From Thamnidium elegans (taxonomy: Eukaryota; Mucoromycota; Mucoromycetes; Mucorales; Mucoraceae), in NCBI GenBank assembly GCA_025201345.1, contig JAIXMG010000002.1, positions 2,108,001 to 2,172,000 of the forward strand: DNA of 64,000 nt. Direction: 5' to 3'. Below the pieces are notes generated by a model, which saw only the letters and a list, made by a program, of their open reading frames with translations, was not told the origin of the DNA and did no database searches. Below, piece by piece: positions 1 to 12,521 of the stretch. Within the stretch, counting starts at the first letter, position 1; the number at the start of each line of letters is the position of its first letter. The position numbers were made by a program, and so were the translations under genes.

Positions 1-394
1 AGGAGAAGAAAGAATAGTTGTAAAAATTGTTGGCTTAAAGTTTTTTTTTTCTTTCTTTACCTTTACACTGAAAGAATAAAAATGATAAGTTAATACAATT
101 GTTTTAAACTCTGAATACATAATAGTTAAGTACCTGCATACAAGGTCTCAACCCGTCACACTGAAAAAAAAATAATTATTAATACTAATCGAAGGGGGAC
201 GTAAAATAAAAATAATAAAAAAAAAAATTAAAAAATTAAAAATTAAAAAAAAAAAAATTAAAAATTAAAAAAAAAAATTAATTCTTTACCTTTATCTTCT
301 TGGCACGACATGTATAACATGCTCTTCCTACTTTTAATCGTTTATTTCCTCTCTTCTTCGATGGTGAAATTGATCTCTTTTCTGATATATCCAT
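1..394 (-). CDS. Zn2Cys6 transcription factor, N-terminal part (truncated by window edge)
   Basis: This is the 5' part of a fungal Zn(II)2Cys6 DNA-binding protein. The ATG lies at 394. Exon 1 (394-290, 35 codons) ends inside the binuclear cluster with CYTCRAKKIK. A GT-AG intron follows, then a 27-nt exon (160-134) encoding CDGLRPCMQ, another intron, and an exon starting at 67 with Cys-Lys. Joined, they give the full C-x2-C-x6-C-x5-C-x2-C pattern with the sixth Cys at the start of exon 3. A basic stretch (KKRGNKRLK) precedes the cluster. At position 60 the sequence could read on or splice again (GGTAAAG), so the 3' boundary is open. The regulatory target cannot be told, because the rest of the protein is outside the window. 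Confidence 0.82.
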
Positions 395-870
395 TTCGTT
401 TCAATACTGGCGCGCCTTTTACGAAAAATAATAAATTATGACAGTCTTCCGGGATTATATAGTTAAATAGTTTAATTTTTTTTTTTTTTTTTTTTTTGTA
501 AGATAGGTACCAAATTCAGTAGCTTTTTTCTATAAATACAAAAACTGAAAGAAAATAAATTATAAAATCGTTAAAGAGAATAAATATGAAATATTTTTTT
601 TTTATATAAAAAGAAGGATAGAGAGAAAGAAGAAAGTGAAAAAAAAAAAATCAAAACGTCGGTTATGAAGATCTTATATCCAATTATCATTCGATTCCAG
701 GTTGTAAGAAAAAATCTTAAAATCCCGTTTTTAGTCAATTATTTCCGTATTCTAATCTTCCTATTTGCCACGCTCATGCAACCTATTTTTGATTACACAA
801 CTCCACAATAAAGTCGCTATTCTGTTTTTTCGCTCCCCATTTTTTTTCCATTTAATTTTAGTTTGAAGCG

Positions 871-910
<40 letters not shown>

Positions 911-3900
911 AGCTGTAATAAACATAAATAGGTAACGTTTACTACAAAAAGTTCACCTGTGCACCTTTTTTTGCCATAAAAGTATTTTTCATGTGATACT
1001 CGAAATGTAATTAATTTTCCCATTTCTTTAATATATGAAATGAAAGATAACTATCGCTTTAATATCCAGCAACTCGAATCAAATAAATTAATCATCGTGT
1101 TACCCTTTCTATATAAAATATGTTAGGGAAAGAACAATAAATATAGTATATTAATTCGACTAAATGTTTATCAAACAATGTTATTTTATTTTTCAAAAAA
1201 AAAAACTCACATGCAGAACGTTCCAGTTGACTAGATGAAAAATAGATGGGGAAACAGGTATTCGTTAGTTTTAACATTGTGTTCCCAATGTCTAATCGCA
1301 AATACAATGATTGGATCCTCTGGGATTGAATAAGAAAGTTTTAATGTTTTAGATGAACAGAAAGTATCGCTGTCAAAAAAAAAAAAAAAAAAAAAAAAAC
1401 CCATACTTTCCATCGTTTCACCAATAACACAGTTATTACATTTTCCGAACCTTGACCACCTGATTTTTTATTCTTTGTGTAAACTTATGTGGAATATCTT
1501 GGCCTGGGTTGATTTATCATCAGTAAACATGAGTTTAAACGTGTTGCTAATTCAACACCGTCTTACTCAATTGCATACGTCGCTGATATATCCTGGGCCC
1601 AATCATTCAATTAATACAATCTCGTGCGTACAAGATCAATATCTATTATTTTTTTGTATATAGATTTTATTCTTATTTTCACGCAAATGTTTTATATATG
1701 TATACTCATATCCCTTTTAATTATTAAAATAAGTTCAATTGAGTTTTTGCTTATAATATAAATTAAGGGGTTATACGAACGAATGGGAAAGTTAACATAT
1801 TTGATGTCCAAGCTCTTGGTTATTACATATTTTTCGATCTTTTGTTTTTTTTTTCTTCTATTTATCGTAGATTAAACGTTCGTCGCTTGTTAAAAACGTG
1901 GTCTTATATACAGGTACAATGATCCGATAATCGTAGTCGCATAATATATGATTTAAAAGAAGATTAAATATACGTATACTACTTCCTAAAATAAAAGTTT
2001 TTTTTTAAAAAAAAAATGACCGTGGTAATAAAAAATTAATGAATTAAAATAAATAAAAAGCAATTGTTTTGTTGAAGAAATAATTAGAATTCTGATTTAA
2101 TGTTGTATATTCAATATACACTAAAAAAATGATTTGTGTTATACAAACTAAAAAAAACTTATAATTATAAATGGAGTTACGACCTGATATAAGTGCTAAA
2201 AAATTAAAGAGAGAGAGAGAGAGAGAGAGAGAGGCAATGCTTTAACATATGCTTGAAAAACTCGGGGGTTTTTTTTTTCTTTGATACATCATTCTGATCA
2301 TTTCCTATATTATACTAGCTCTGTCCTGAAGGCTGATTAAAAGCCCACTCGTGCGTTTTATTTATCTCTATCTTTTTAACTGTAAAAAAAAATACCATCA
2401 AACAATAAGTAATGAGACTTCCCTGATAAAGATTTAATATAACAACTATTTTTTTTTTTCAAAAAAAAAGTACAAAACAGAGAATATATACATATTTAGC
2501 TTTAAATGGTTTATTTTTGTTAATAACTACGTGATAAGACAATACGATTTCTAGAAAATTTCAATCGCAAAATTTCTAGTTTTAAAATTTAAATTCTTTA
2601 AAATATTTCTACTCTACCCAAGTATTCAAACCGCACAGGCGGCGAAGCACAACCTGGTGCACCACCGCTTTAAAGCGTGTATTTTCAGGTGACCAAGGGC
2701 GAAAAAGATATATATTGTTAACATATAGAAAAAGGAGGAAAGTTTTGTTTAAAAGTTTTTTTTTTTGTCATTACGTGTATCCAGTAGGAACCATTCTGAT
2801 CATCAAGAACATCGTAAGTATAACAAGGAAGCCTCTTATGTTCTTCTTCGCGATGTTTTTTTTCGTTTTATTTTACCCATTTTTAGCAGAAGGAGAGAAG
2901 TGGAAGAAAGGAAAAAGAAAACAAGCTGATAGCTTTTTATAAACATTTTTTTTTTATCAACTGCTAAAAATATGGATTATATATCAAAATAACACGTCCA
3001 AATTATTATTTATCATTTTATCTATCTCTGTGTTGTATGTATAAGCAAATGTACCCTTTCCGAGGGAAGTACAAAGTAGTTCGTATTGCTAATGTGTGTT
3101 CTTTAATAAAACACTATGGCTAAATACCTTTAGTTTCTTTTTTTATGGCAATGTAATTAAACAACATACAACACCAAGGCTTTTTTAACCCAGTTTTCTC
3201 TCATCAGTTTTTTTTTTAACAAAAACCCCCGTGGAAAAACTGGATCTGATGGGATAAAAAAAAGTTACTCTCACGAATAACGAGATTTATTGTATTAAGC
3301 AAAAAAAACACTTCTTTTTACAGCTTTAAAATACTACAGTGGTGAATAAATTATACGTAAAAATAAAACAATAATATAAAGAATAAATTATGAGTTCAGT
3401 TTATTATAAAGTACAAAAAAAAAATCAATATAGCTTATTACATATAAAATAAAAACTATTAAACTGTCTTATAATATAAAGAAAGAAGTGATAGATACAT
3501 ATAAATAAACAGGTCAAACTATATTCAAAACAATAATAGACAAGCGCGGCAACAGTGTATTATGAAAAAACAATCTTTTTAAAAAAAAAAATCTAATAAA
3601 AATAGTAAGTATAAGTTTGAATACATGTGTATAAATAAAAAAAGCATTCTTACCATAATAATAGACCCGCAAATAGAAATCTAGTAAAATAGAGATAATG
3701 TTAATAGAGGTGATGACTACGGAAAATATTAAACAATCATACCACTTCTTATATATATCCTTGTATTAAACCTTCATCAGAAACGCCATCATAGCTAGTT
3801 TTTATCTGTTTTTTACAAGATTAATTGTCAAATATATTAAATCTTGCAGAATTTTAACTTTTATCATTTATGTTGTTAGTAAATCGAAAAAAAAAACGTT

Positions 3901-6864
3901 CTCACCATGTTTTAAAAGCATTGGTGTAACGCTCTTAAAATCATCAGCTTGAGCTTGTAAGAGTTCTATGTTACAGGTAGCTATCTGATATTGCTATTCA
4001 CCGCGCTCAATGGTGGACCCCGTGCCTCCAAAATACCTTGGGTATTTTAAAAAGTATTTTATTTTAAGCACTGAAAACTATGAAATGCCTTTTCTGTCTC
4101 AAGCGGAGTTGGAGACACACTGTCCACCACTGGTCCACTTTTATTGGGATACTGTTATCGAATTTAAAAATAGAGTAATTTCTCAAATATATATATTTAG
4201 TGAAGGATGATCAGTTTCATTTTCGCGTTATGCCCGAAATTATATTTTTGGGATTCAACTCAATAATAAACCATACATATATTGTATCTGTTTGGTTAGG
4301 TAATCCAAATACTTGTGACAATAATAGATTATCGAAGCCTAATATGTCAAAAAAAAGTCTACATGTGTAACTTTTTTTTACTGTAACGCAATGCAAGGAA
4401 TGCATACTAATTTCTAATTTATATTCGCCTATTCTTAAAATGTAAAATGTAGATATGTGCTTCGTATCTATATATACAATACAATACATATTATTCCGTG
4501 ATATATATATTATATATGTAACTGTTTAAAATATACTGACAAATCTAGTTAAAAGGCGCCATTATAATAACACCGATAGTTTAGAAAATACGAAGTGTCG
4601 TTCTAACGATACTGAAGAAAAATAATTACATAACATTTTTAAAATTATTTAAAAAGTTTTTTTTAAAAAAAAAAATCCATATCATCGTTCTATTTGTTAG
4701 TTCTGGAAAGAAAGGGACTTCTTATTTAAGCTCTAAAATTTTCCAAAAATAAATAATTTCTTGTATTTCGTACACACATACACTATATGTGATTATAAAT
4801 GAGAACTTCTTTTGTGCACATACACGTCCTGAAAATCTTTATTATGTGTAATAATTAGTATTTTAAGCTTCCGCCTGTTGTCTTTCTTTTTTTTTCTTCA
4901 TTAAAGAGAGGGGTGGGGTAGAGTTCAAGTGCTTTGCAGTAAAAAAATTCCAAGTCAATAAGTATACGTATTTTATGATTTTCGTTGCTAGGCTTTTTAT
5001 AAATAAAATCATGATTTGTATTACTAAGCAACAGTAATGTATTCGAAATAAAGATTATATTTGTCGTAAATACAGAGTTATTTTTGACAGCGCAATTACT
5101 GTTGGCAAAGAGTAACTGTCTCAGCCCTAGCATCGCTCCAAATTCCAATGCCTTTCGTCTAACCCAATAATTTTATTTTGCTGCCTTCAGCTACTTATAA
5201 TTTCATATTAACTATTTTTCTTTAAATATTAGCTGCCGAAAATCAATATAGAGATGTAAGCTGATATAATATAGAAGTATACTAGAGTTAATTATCTTGA
5301 AATAGTATCGGGCTTAAGCGAGCTTAAATATTATGTAAAAAAAAAAAAAAAAAATAGATGTGAATTAATTGGGAAGTGTCCTATTTAAAAAAAAATTAGA
5401 TTGATCTTTGTTTGTTTACTTAATCGTATTTCAGGAATCGTATTTCAGGAAAAGATAATAAAATAAAACGCGAAGTAAATTCACTATTTATGCATAATGA
5501 GCTATTTTTTTTTCTTTTGGCGTTGACTATGTTCCCCAAAAAAAAAACTCCTCTCTTCCATGGAACTTAGTACTTGTTCAAAAAGTATTCGTTTATTTTA
5601 AATCTCAGAGTATACAGAAAATTTTTTCTGGGATCTGATTTTTTTTACAAATAAATAACAAACACCTTTTTGGCCGTGCAAAAAGAAAAGAAGATTGATT
5701 TGTAATTAAATTATGACTCGATGGTAATCCGGAAATAAAAGCTTTGGCCTGCCGACATGTCAACATTTGGGCGGAACTTACGCCTTTGATTTAATAGACG
5801 AGAGCTGCCAATAGCAATGGTTGCTTATCTTTTACTTATCTAAAGTAACACCATATTAGTAGCGAAGAGCCTATAAGCTGTATAGAATATGTGTCATATC
5901 TCTCAGCACTCTTCTTTTTTAATGTACATAATCTTACATATCCTGTAAAAAATATAAAAACAATTTAGTTACTTGAATTAACAAATATAAAGGGTTATTC
6001 TAATCTGTCTGAATTATTCAATAGTAATATACCTTTTTACCCCTTTTCTTATCGTTTAAAGAGAGTAAGAGATATACACAAGAAAATAAATAATCTAAAG
6101 TCAGCATAAATCTCTTTTTTTTTTTTAATAAGTCATAACGTTGTCTCCCCCCCCCCCCAATTCCATGTAAATCATTCCTCAGAGGGAGCTAATTCTAACA
6201 TCTATATCCTGCAGTTATTTTGAAGAGAATTAAGAATCTTTTAAACCATATTTCTGTTCCTTTTTTTTTACATTGTTCTTTCAGAAAATGTGCCAAAAAA
6301 AAAAAAAAAAAAAAAAAGTATACAAATGTATGTGCAACGAATTTTATAAACAATTATAAGCCAGAAAGACAAGTATTGTCTTATCAAAATTAAAGCGCTC
6401 TAAAAAGGAAATGCCCAAGGGGAAAATATATTTAATATGCAAAAATGAAGCGAAATATGGGGGGGGGGGAGACTATGAAATTGAACGTTTTGAGCCTTAG
6501 CAAATTGGAAGCGAACGCGATAATCACGAAGATAGAGATCTAATCTGAGACTGGAAATGACTCTTAAGGTAGTTTATTGCGCCATGATCAACAGATAGAT
6601 CTAATCTGAGACTGAAAATGACTCTTTCTTTTTCACGCATTACAGTAACCCGGAGAATGTTTTTTTTTTGAAAAAAAAAACTGCAACCTTAAGTAGACAT
6701 ATATAAATAAAAAACCAGAGTCCCTTTTTTTTTTTTTTTTTTTTTTTTGAATTAAATTTGTGATACATATTTTCTCTCTTTCTCTCTTTTTTTTTTATTT
6801 TTTTTTTTATATCTGTTTATATAAAAAATAAAATACTTTTTAAAAAACAATAATAATATAAAAA
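395..6864. other. Gene-poor AT-rich stretch
   Basis: About 6.5 kb with no reading frame that I can match to a protein family and no spliced series of exons that I could assemble. It holds many poly-A/poly-T runs, a (GA)n tract near 2211-2233, a C-run at 6147-6158, a G-run near 6461, and a 33-bp direct repeat at 6531-6626. A GC-richer patch lies near 2625-2700. The left end should hold the promoter of the Zn2Cys6 gene and the right end that of the 3-phosphoglycerate dehydrogenase gene. I saw no convincing tRNA. Confidence 0.6.
6531..6626. repeat. Imperfect direct repeat pair upstream of the serine biosynthesis gene
   Basis: Two copies of about 33-35 bp at 6531-6565 and 6594-6626 share the core agatctaatctgagactg, followed by a near-identical aaatgactctt. 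They are separated by about 28 bp and lie 240-330 bp upstream of the dehydrogenase ATG. They may be a duplicated promoter element or a chance local duplication. Confidence 0.8.
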
Positions 6865-7091
6865 ATGGTTAACGCTAAAAAAGATTTGGTAAAGACGAAT
6901 ACTCTTCAACCTCCTGCTACTACCACAAATGGCACAAACGATACTGAAGATAATAAGCGTACTCGCTCCGGTTCTTTCTGTCAACCTAAAGCTAAGGTGC
7001 TCCGTCCTTTTAACACCAGCGAAGTTAAAATCTTATTATTAGAAAACATTAACGAAACTGCTGTCAAAGCCTTCAAAAAACAAGGTTATCA

Positions 7092-7125
<34 letters not shown>

Positions 7126-8432
7126 CATGTATATACGGAGAAGAATTCTTTCAACTCTACATGTGAAAAATTACTATGCAATCAAACATATCTAATCTCC
7201 TCTTTATTTCCAAAAAGGTCGAGTCTGTTTCCAAAGCACTTGTCGGTGAAGAATTAATTCAAAAGATCCGAGACGTTCATGTGATTGGTATTCGTTCCAA
7301 GACCAAGCTTACCAAAGAAGTTCTTAAAGAAGCCAAACATTTATTAGCTGTTGGATGTTTCTGTATTGGTACCAACCAAGTGGACCTTCAAGCTGCTGCC
7401 AAGCAAGGTATCGCCGTTTTTAATTCTCCCTTTAGTAACTCTCGTTCAGTTGCTGAACTTGTGATTGGTGAAATTATTATGCTTGCTCGTCAGTTAGGTG
7501 ATCGTAATACTGAAATGCATAATGGTGTTTGGAACAAAGTTTCCAAAGCATGTTATGAAATTCGTGGTAAAATCTTGGGTATTGTTGGTTATGGTCATAT
7601 TGGTGCCCAATTATCGGTTTTAGCTGAAGCAATGGGTATGACAGTTTACTTTTATGACGTACTTCAAATTATGCCTCTTGGTCAAGCCAAACCTGTTGAA
7701 TCCTTGGATGAACTTTTAGCTATTTCTGATTATATTTCATTACATGTTCCTGAAACTGAAGATACCAGAAATTTAATTGGCGACCACGAAATTCAACAAA
7801 TGAAGAAAGGGGCTTATCTACTTAATAATGCTCGTGGAACAGTTGTTCAAATTCCCGCTCTTACCAAGGGTCTTCAATCCGGTCATCTTGCTGGTGCTGC
7901 TATTGATGTTTTCCCTAAAGAACCTGCTTCCAATGGTCCCAACTTTAACTATTATCCCGAATTATTAGCTTGTCCCAACTTGATTTTAACACCTCATATT
8001 GGTGGTTCTACTGAAGAGGCCCAACGTATGATTGGTCTTGAGGTCTCTCAATCTTTAACAAAGTATATTAACGAAGGTACTTCTCTTAATGCTGTTAACT
8101 TTCCTGAGATTGATATCCGTGCTATTCGTGAAGATGATAAAAATACCGTTCGTGTACTTTATATTCATCAAAATATCCCTGGTGTACTTAGGGTAAGCAA
8201 AGGCGAGCCTAACCTACAGATAAATCAAGCATGCTAAAAAGTTTTTTTTTTATATATTATTAAGGAAATTAATGAAATTTTCGCTGATCACAACGTTGAG
8301 AAACAATATTCTGATTCTAAGGGTGATATTGCATATGTTATGGCCGATATTGCAGATGTAACTGACATCAAGGGTCTTTATAACGCCATTTTTGCCACTC
8401 GTGCCAATATCCAAACGCGTGTTCTTTATTAA
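6865..8432 (+). CDS. SER33: D-3-phosphoglycerate dehydrogenase (SER3/SER33, serA type)
   Basis: Oxidises 3-phosphoglycerate to 3-phosphohydroxypyruvate with NAD+, the first step of serine synthesis in the cytosol. Exons are 6865-7092, 7218-8192 and 8265-8432, all in phase 0, giving 456 aa, close to the roughly 470 aa of yeast Ser3. Residues 1-50 are a variable tail. The substrate and NAD domains follow, with the Rossmann motif GYGHIG at 200-205. The catalytic triad is seen as R282 (NNARGT), E311 (KEP) and H336 (TPHIGG). A C-terminal ACT domain begins near 385 (RVLYIHQNIPGVLREINEIF) and is split by intron 2, so feedback control by serine is likely. Intron 1 carries a run of about 28 A after its donor. 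Confidence 0.95.
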
Positions 8433-8768
8433 TTTTTTTTTTTCCGCCATATTTTGTATTATATTTTTCTCTTTGCATTCAACATACCATTTCACTCATA
8501 TTATTCCTACCTTTTTTTTTTTCATAGCAAGTCCTCTCAACTCGACTTGTTTGAATAATATAAATATTAATAAAAATTAACTAAAAAAAAAAAAAAAAAA
8601 AAGAAGACTTGTTTATTTACTCATGAAGAAAAATCATGATCACTGTCACACACTTTACACAAGAAAAAAAAAATCAATGAAAATCAAATAATTGGTGTTT
8701 CCTTTTTTCTTTTTTGTTCTCATTACTTTATAAATTTTAATTACTATATTTGTAAAAAAAAGAAAGAA

Positions 8769-10027
8769 ATGAAACGTTTTACTGCCTCTTCAACAACTGA
8801 GGCTTCTGCTATGAAACACCTACCAGTGATTTTAAAAATAAGCGATGCACCAGTATATTTCATTGGACCGGCCACTCGCGATAATCCCATGTCTCATATC
8901 CGTACAAAGTTAATGGGCAGCGTAATCTTCCAAGACCGAAAGATTAAATGGAATAGAGTAACTCTTCAATTTTTAGGAAAAGCAGGTATTGATATCGAAG
9001 CACCTCGATCCGTCTTCCCACGAGAGACCACCAATGACTTTGAAGATCCTATTCTAGCCAACGCAACCACCCGAATCCATACTGTAGTTCCTATTTGTGA
9101 AATAGAAAAGGAATTAATATTTTCCGGTGAAGAATCAATTGAGTTTGGTCTTCATTTACCTTCCCATTTACCAGCTAGTTGCAAAACCAAAAATTCCTTT
9201 GTCGAGTATACTTTGGTTGCTAATTTTTCAGCTGGTACTTTTTTTAAAAAGTATAGAACGCATGAGACTGTGGTGGTAAATAGACATTACTTACCAAGTC
9301 CAAGTGCAATGATACCAAGTATAGACTATTCGGGTGTGAAAGAATGGTTTGAGTGGTCTGCTGAACTTCCGAAAGCTACTGCTATTGAATCAGGTGAAGT
9401 CGTAATTGCTTTTCGATGTAGTGTAGAAAAGGAAACAGTAGAAGTTGATCGAATTGAGTTTGCTCTTGAAGAAATTGAATCGTATAGGTGAGAGAGAGAG
9501 AAAAAAAAACAAGTCTATATAAAAACTGGCTATATTTATCCTTTCTCTTCTATAGATTCTGTACAAAGCAAGGTGTTCATAGTTTACCACCAGTAGTTAG
9601 TCGATTCCCAGCAACCACATATCACTTCCCAGCATTTTCAAACAGCTCTGAGACCCACTTTATTAGAGCACCTATGCCACTCAGTAAAAACCCACAAGTG
9701 AAATCAATTCATACACATCAATTTGATCCATTTTTAGAAATATCTCATCGATGTAAACTGATGGTTCATTTCAACAAGGTTCAAAATCTTGTCCTGAAAC
9801 CAGTGACGATGGAGTTTCCAATAATCATAACAGATTTTCCTCCTTTTATATCAGATACAGTTCTATCGATTGCATCATCAGCAAGTAATGCAGTTTTACC
9901 ACAAGTACAAACACAGCTATCGACCGGTGGAGGGGACGATGCGGTTAACGTTGATTTGGATTTACCTGAATATACACCAAGATACGAAGAGTCTTCAGGT
10001 GTTTCTCCTTCTGTTGCAACTAATTAA
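8769..10027 (+). CDS. Arrestin-domain protein with a C-terminal PY motif (ART-type adaptor)
   Basis: Two exons, 8769-9487 and 9556-10027, encode 396 aa (splice joins AG|A in an Arg codon). The protein opens with an arrestin N-like beta-sandwich, including the pattern SHIRTKLMGSVIF...WNRVTLQFLGKAGI, and continues with an arrestin C-like half (residues about 210-345). Near the end LPEY at 376-379 matches the L/PPxY motif bound by WW domains of Nedd4/Rsp5 ubiquitin ligases. By analogy with fungal alpha-arrestins it would recruit Rsp5 to plasma-membrane transporters for endocytosis. Specific cargo cannot be inferred. An alternative in-frame Met lies 14 codons downstream. Confidence 0.8.
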
Positions 10028-10035
10028 TATCTCTT

Positions 10036-10067
<32 letters not shown>

Positions 10068-11322
10068 GTTGTCATTTGTATATATAAATATTATTATAGT
10101 TCGTGAACACAAAAAGATATTTTATCTAAACTTTTAGTCGTATAAAAAAATACGCTAATATACCATGTGTATATTTCTGTCATTTTAAAACCACACATGT
10201 AAAATTAAAGTTAATCTCCCATTTGTTTTCTAAACAATGATGTTATTTATCTTTCATGAATAAACAGAAATATAAGGTTTATTTTTTTTCTGCATTTTAC
10301 TTGAAACTATTTTACCGCAAGAGCTGAATAATTGACTACATACACCGATTTTTCTGCAAGAGCTCAAACATTGGAGCCATTAAAATAGTATAGAGCTGTG
10401 CATTAAAATGAGATTTATTTCACTTCCTTCTCTCTATCATTTTGATAATTGTTCTTTTGTTTATTAATAATATTGGTAGATAATACATTCTTAAGAACTA
10501 GAATGGTATCATTGTATTGATAACAAGAGAGTCGCACAATAGAGCAATGAAGTTTAGACACAGTGTAGTGTTATTCGCACAAATTCTGTAATAGCAAGAG
10601 AATATACTAAATGTACAACAAACAATCCGCTGTAGAGTATAACAACAGCAAAAAAAATGTTCACGTTATGATCCTTCCTTTTCCTGATACCTTCGGGGCG
10701 GGGGTTTGCGAGCTTAATCCACATTAAATGTAACGTTTTTGCCTTTTTAATAGTCTATCTGCAATATTCCTGATGAAGCCTATTGTTCTCTAATAATGGG
10801 CCATCATACTTTTATATACCAATAATATGATATGTAACGCATACAGGGGGGGAAAAATCGCTCGATCAGCAACTATTCTATCTAACGAAATATTTGACCT
10901 AAAAAAAAAAAAGACTAGTAATAAATAAATTCCATGAATAAATATAAAGTGTATTCATCTTGGGTTTCAAAAGTATTAATCCTTTGGTAGTTTGTTTTGT
11001 TCAAACACTTTTAAATACATCACAATACTTGGACCATCATACTATTCAAACCTTCATCAAAATATAATATTGATATTATCACTCATTATAAATAGTAAAT
11101 ATAATTAAATTATTTACTTTTTAATTACATTACTTATCGTTGTTTATCAGAAGAGTATATTTTACACTTGGAATAGGCTTCGTATTTTTTTACTGCCGGA
11201 TATATAATTATCCCGAAAAATACAACGTTTTTAAAAAATCTCTTTTTTATTTTTTTGTCACACACACATACACACACTCTTTCTCTCTTTCTCTCTTATA
11301 CGTTTTTTTTTTATATATATAA
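10028..11322. other. Intergenic stretch with a degenerate repeat block
   Basis: No gene seen. After a short ATA triplet run (10037-10058) the sequence is AT-rich. The part at about 10715-11090 resembles stretches at 47110-47400 and, in its last 45 bp, 45250-45300, so it looks like an old dispersed repeat. A pyrimidine-rich tract (ctttctctctttctctct, 11279-11297) just before the LCL2 ATG is a plausible promoter or 5' UTR element. Confidence 0.5.
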
Positions 11323-11727
11323 ATGAATTTGACAGGCATGAGTCCAAAAAGTTTTTTTATAATATTTTGTTTACTATTGCTCGCTCATGAACTTGTCGCG
11401 TTTGATATTAAGTCATTGTTGTTTGGAGAAAAAAGTCAAGACGATGAGCCATCTCCATCTGTAATTTTTGGTACACCTCTTTCAAGCAACGCGAGGTCTA
11501 ACCGAGCAGGTAATAATAAAAAAAAAATATGTGCACATATTACTTATACTGATTTTTTGTTGTTGTTGTTAGAAATTGAATGTAAGGATTACATATGTCA
11601 AGATACAGAGGATTGTGTAAAGACACCGTTGGATTGTCCTTGTCGTTTAACCACAGATAAAAAGTGTAGAGTTGGCGATTGGTACGTTTGTATTAATGGC
11701 CAAGAATCATGCGATGAATTAGTTTAG
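11323..11727 (+). CDS. LCL2: LCL2-like small secreted/ER protein
   Basis: Two exons, 11323-11509 and 11573-11727, give 113 aa. An N-terminal signal peptide is evident (FFIIFCLLLLAHELVA, residues 11-26). The C-terminal half carries the Cys pattern typical of the LCL2 family: ECKDYICQDTEDCVKTP, DCPCRL, and WYVCING near the end. In yeast, Lcl2 is an ER-luminal protein linked to ER-associated degradation and chronological lifespan, and its biochemical role is unknown. Length fits the family. The start could also be the second Met (codon 6), which keeps the signal peptide. Confidence 0.8.
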   Translation: MNLTGMSPKSFFIIFCLLLLAHELVAFDIKSLLFGEKSQDDEPSPSVIFGTPLSSNARSNRAGNNKKKICAHITYTDFLLLLLEIECKDYICQDTEDCVKTPLDCPCRLTTDKKCRVGDWYVCINGQESCDELV

Positions 11728-11856
11728 ATTTTTTTTGATATAATAATAAAAATGTGTGTGTATAGAGTGTAATGATAAATTAAGAGCTTTTAATATATTA
11801 TAACCTCCTTCCTCTTTGTTTAACTTTTTTCTTCTTTTTTACTTCTGTATTACCTA

Positions 11857-12289
11857 ATGACTTCAAATAAAATAAAAGAAGTTGTACTTTATAAAACGGA
11901 AAAGTGTAGAAACTGGGATGAGCGAGGCTCTTGCAGGTAAAAAAAATAATAATAAAAGGGTGGATACGTATAGAAACTATATACTTAAAAACGATAGTAA
12001 ATAAAGGTATGGAAGAAGATGCCGTTATGCACATGGAGACGAGGAGTTGAGGCCTATTTATCGTTCTGTGCAGTACAAGACAAAGACATGTAAAGCGTAT
12101 CATGAATTAGGTACTTGTCCTTATGGTATTAGGTGTACATTTATTCATGACATAAATGATAAAACACAAATTGAATCATCCAGTGTATCATCCACCGCAA
12201 GCAACAATCATGCCGACTGGGAACCAATACTTTTTTCATTGAATCATAGTTATGAACTACATATGTATCATGAAGTACCATTTATTTAA
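11857..12289 (+). CDS. Tandem CCCH zinc-finger RNA-binding protein (tristetraprolin/Cth2 type)
   Basis: Two exons, 11857-11936 and 12007-12289, give 120 aa, split inside the first finger. Finger 1 is C17-x8-C26-x5-C32-x3-H36 and finger 2 is C55-x8-C64-x5-C70-x3-H74. The linker between them is exactly 18 residues. Each finger is preceded by a YKT(E/K) lead-in, the hallmark of TIS11 proteins that bind AU-rich elements in 3' UTRs and promote mRNA decay. The yeast members Cth1/Cth2 act in iron limitation. This protein is unusually short, with only about 45 residues after the second finger, so it lacks most of the effector tails seen in larger relatives. Confidence 0.88.
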
Positions 12290-12361
12290 TAAATTATTCC
12301 AGTATAATAATAAAGTCATTTATTTTGTAAGGGAAACACCGTATTCCTTTTTTTTTTGTAT

Positions 12362-12397
<36 letters not shown>

Positions 12398-12521
12398 TTA
12401 TGCATTGATGCTTTTTTTTTCGACTCTAATGGTGACTGCTGAGTTCCCGCTTTTTAATGTCGCTTTGTCTCTCCAGGTAAGCCCTGCCTTTTTTTTAACA
12501 ATACTTATATTAAACTAACCA

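Noticed and set aside
1475..1663. 62-codon open frame on the plus strand
   Set aside because: No family motif, no neighbouring exons with matching phase; consistent with chance.
4010..4210. 66-codon frame with VDPVPPKYLGYF start
   Set aside because: Looks possibly coding in composition but has no recognisable domain or splice partners, and no start context; could be a transposon relic but unsupported.
4855..5148. 97-codon minus-strand frame
   Set aside because: Composition is AT-driven and no homologous pattern was found.
7176..7217. Alternative start inside the dehydrogenase intron
   Set aside because: The ATG at 7176 lies in intron 1; the true N-terminus is in exon 1, as shown by the continuous family alignment across the splice.
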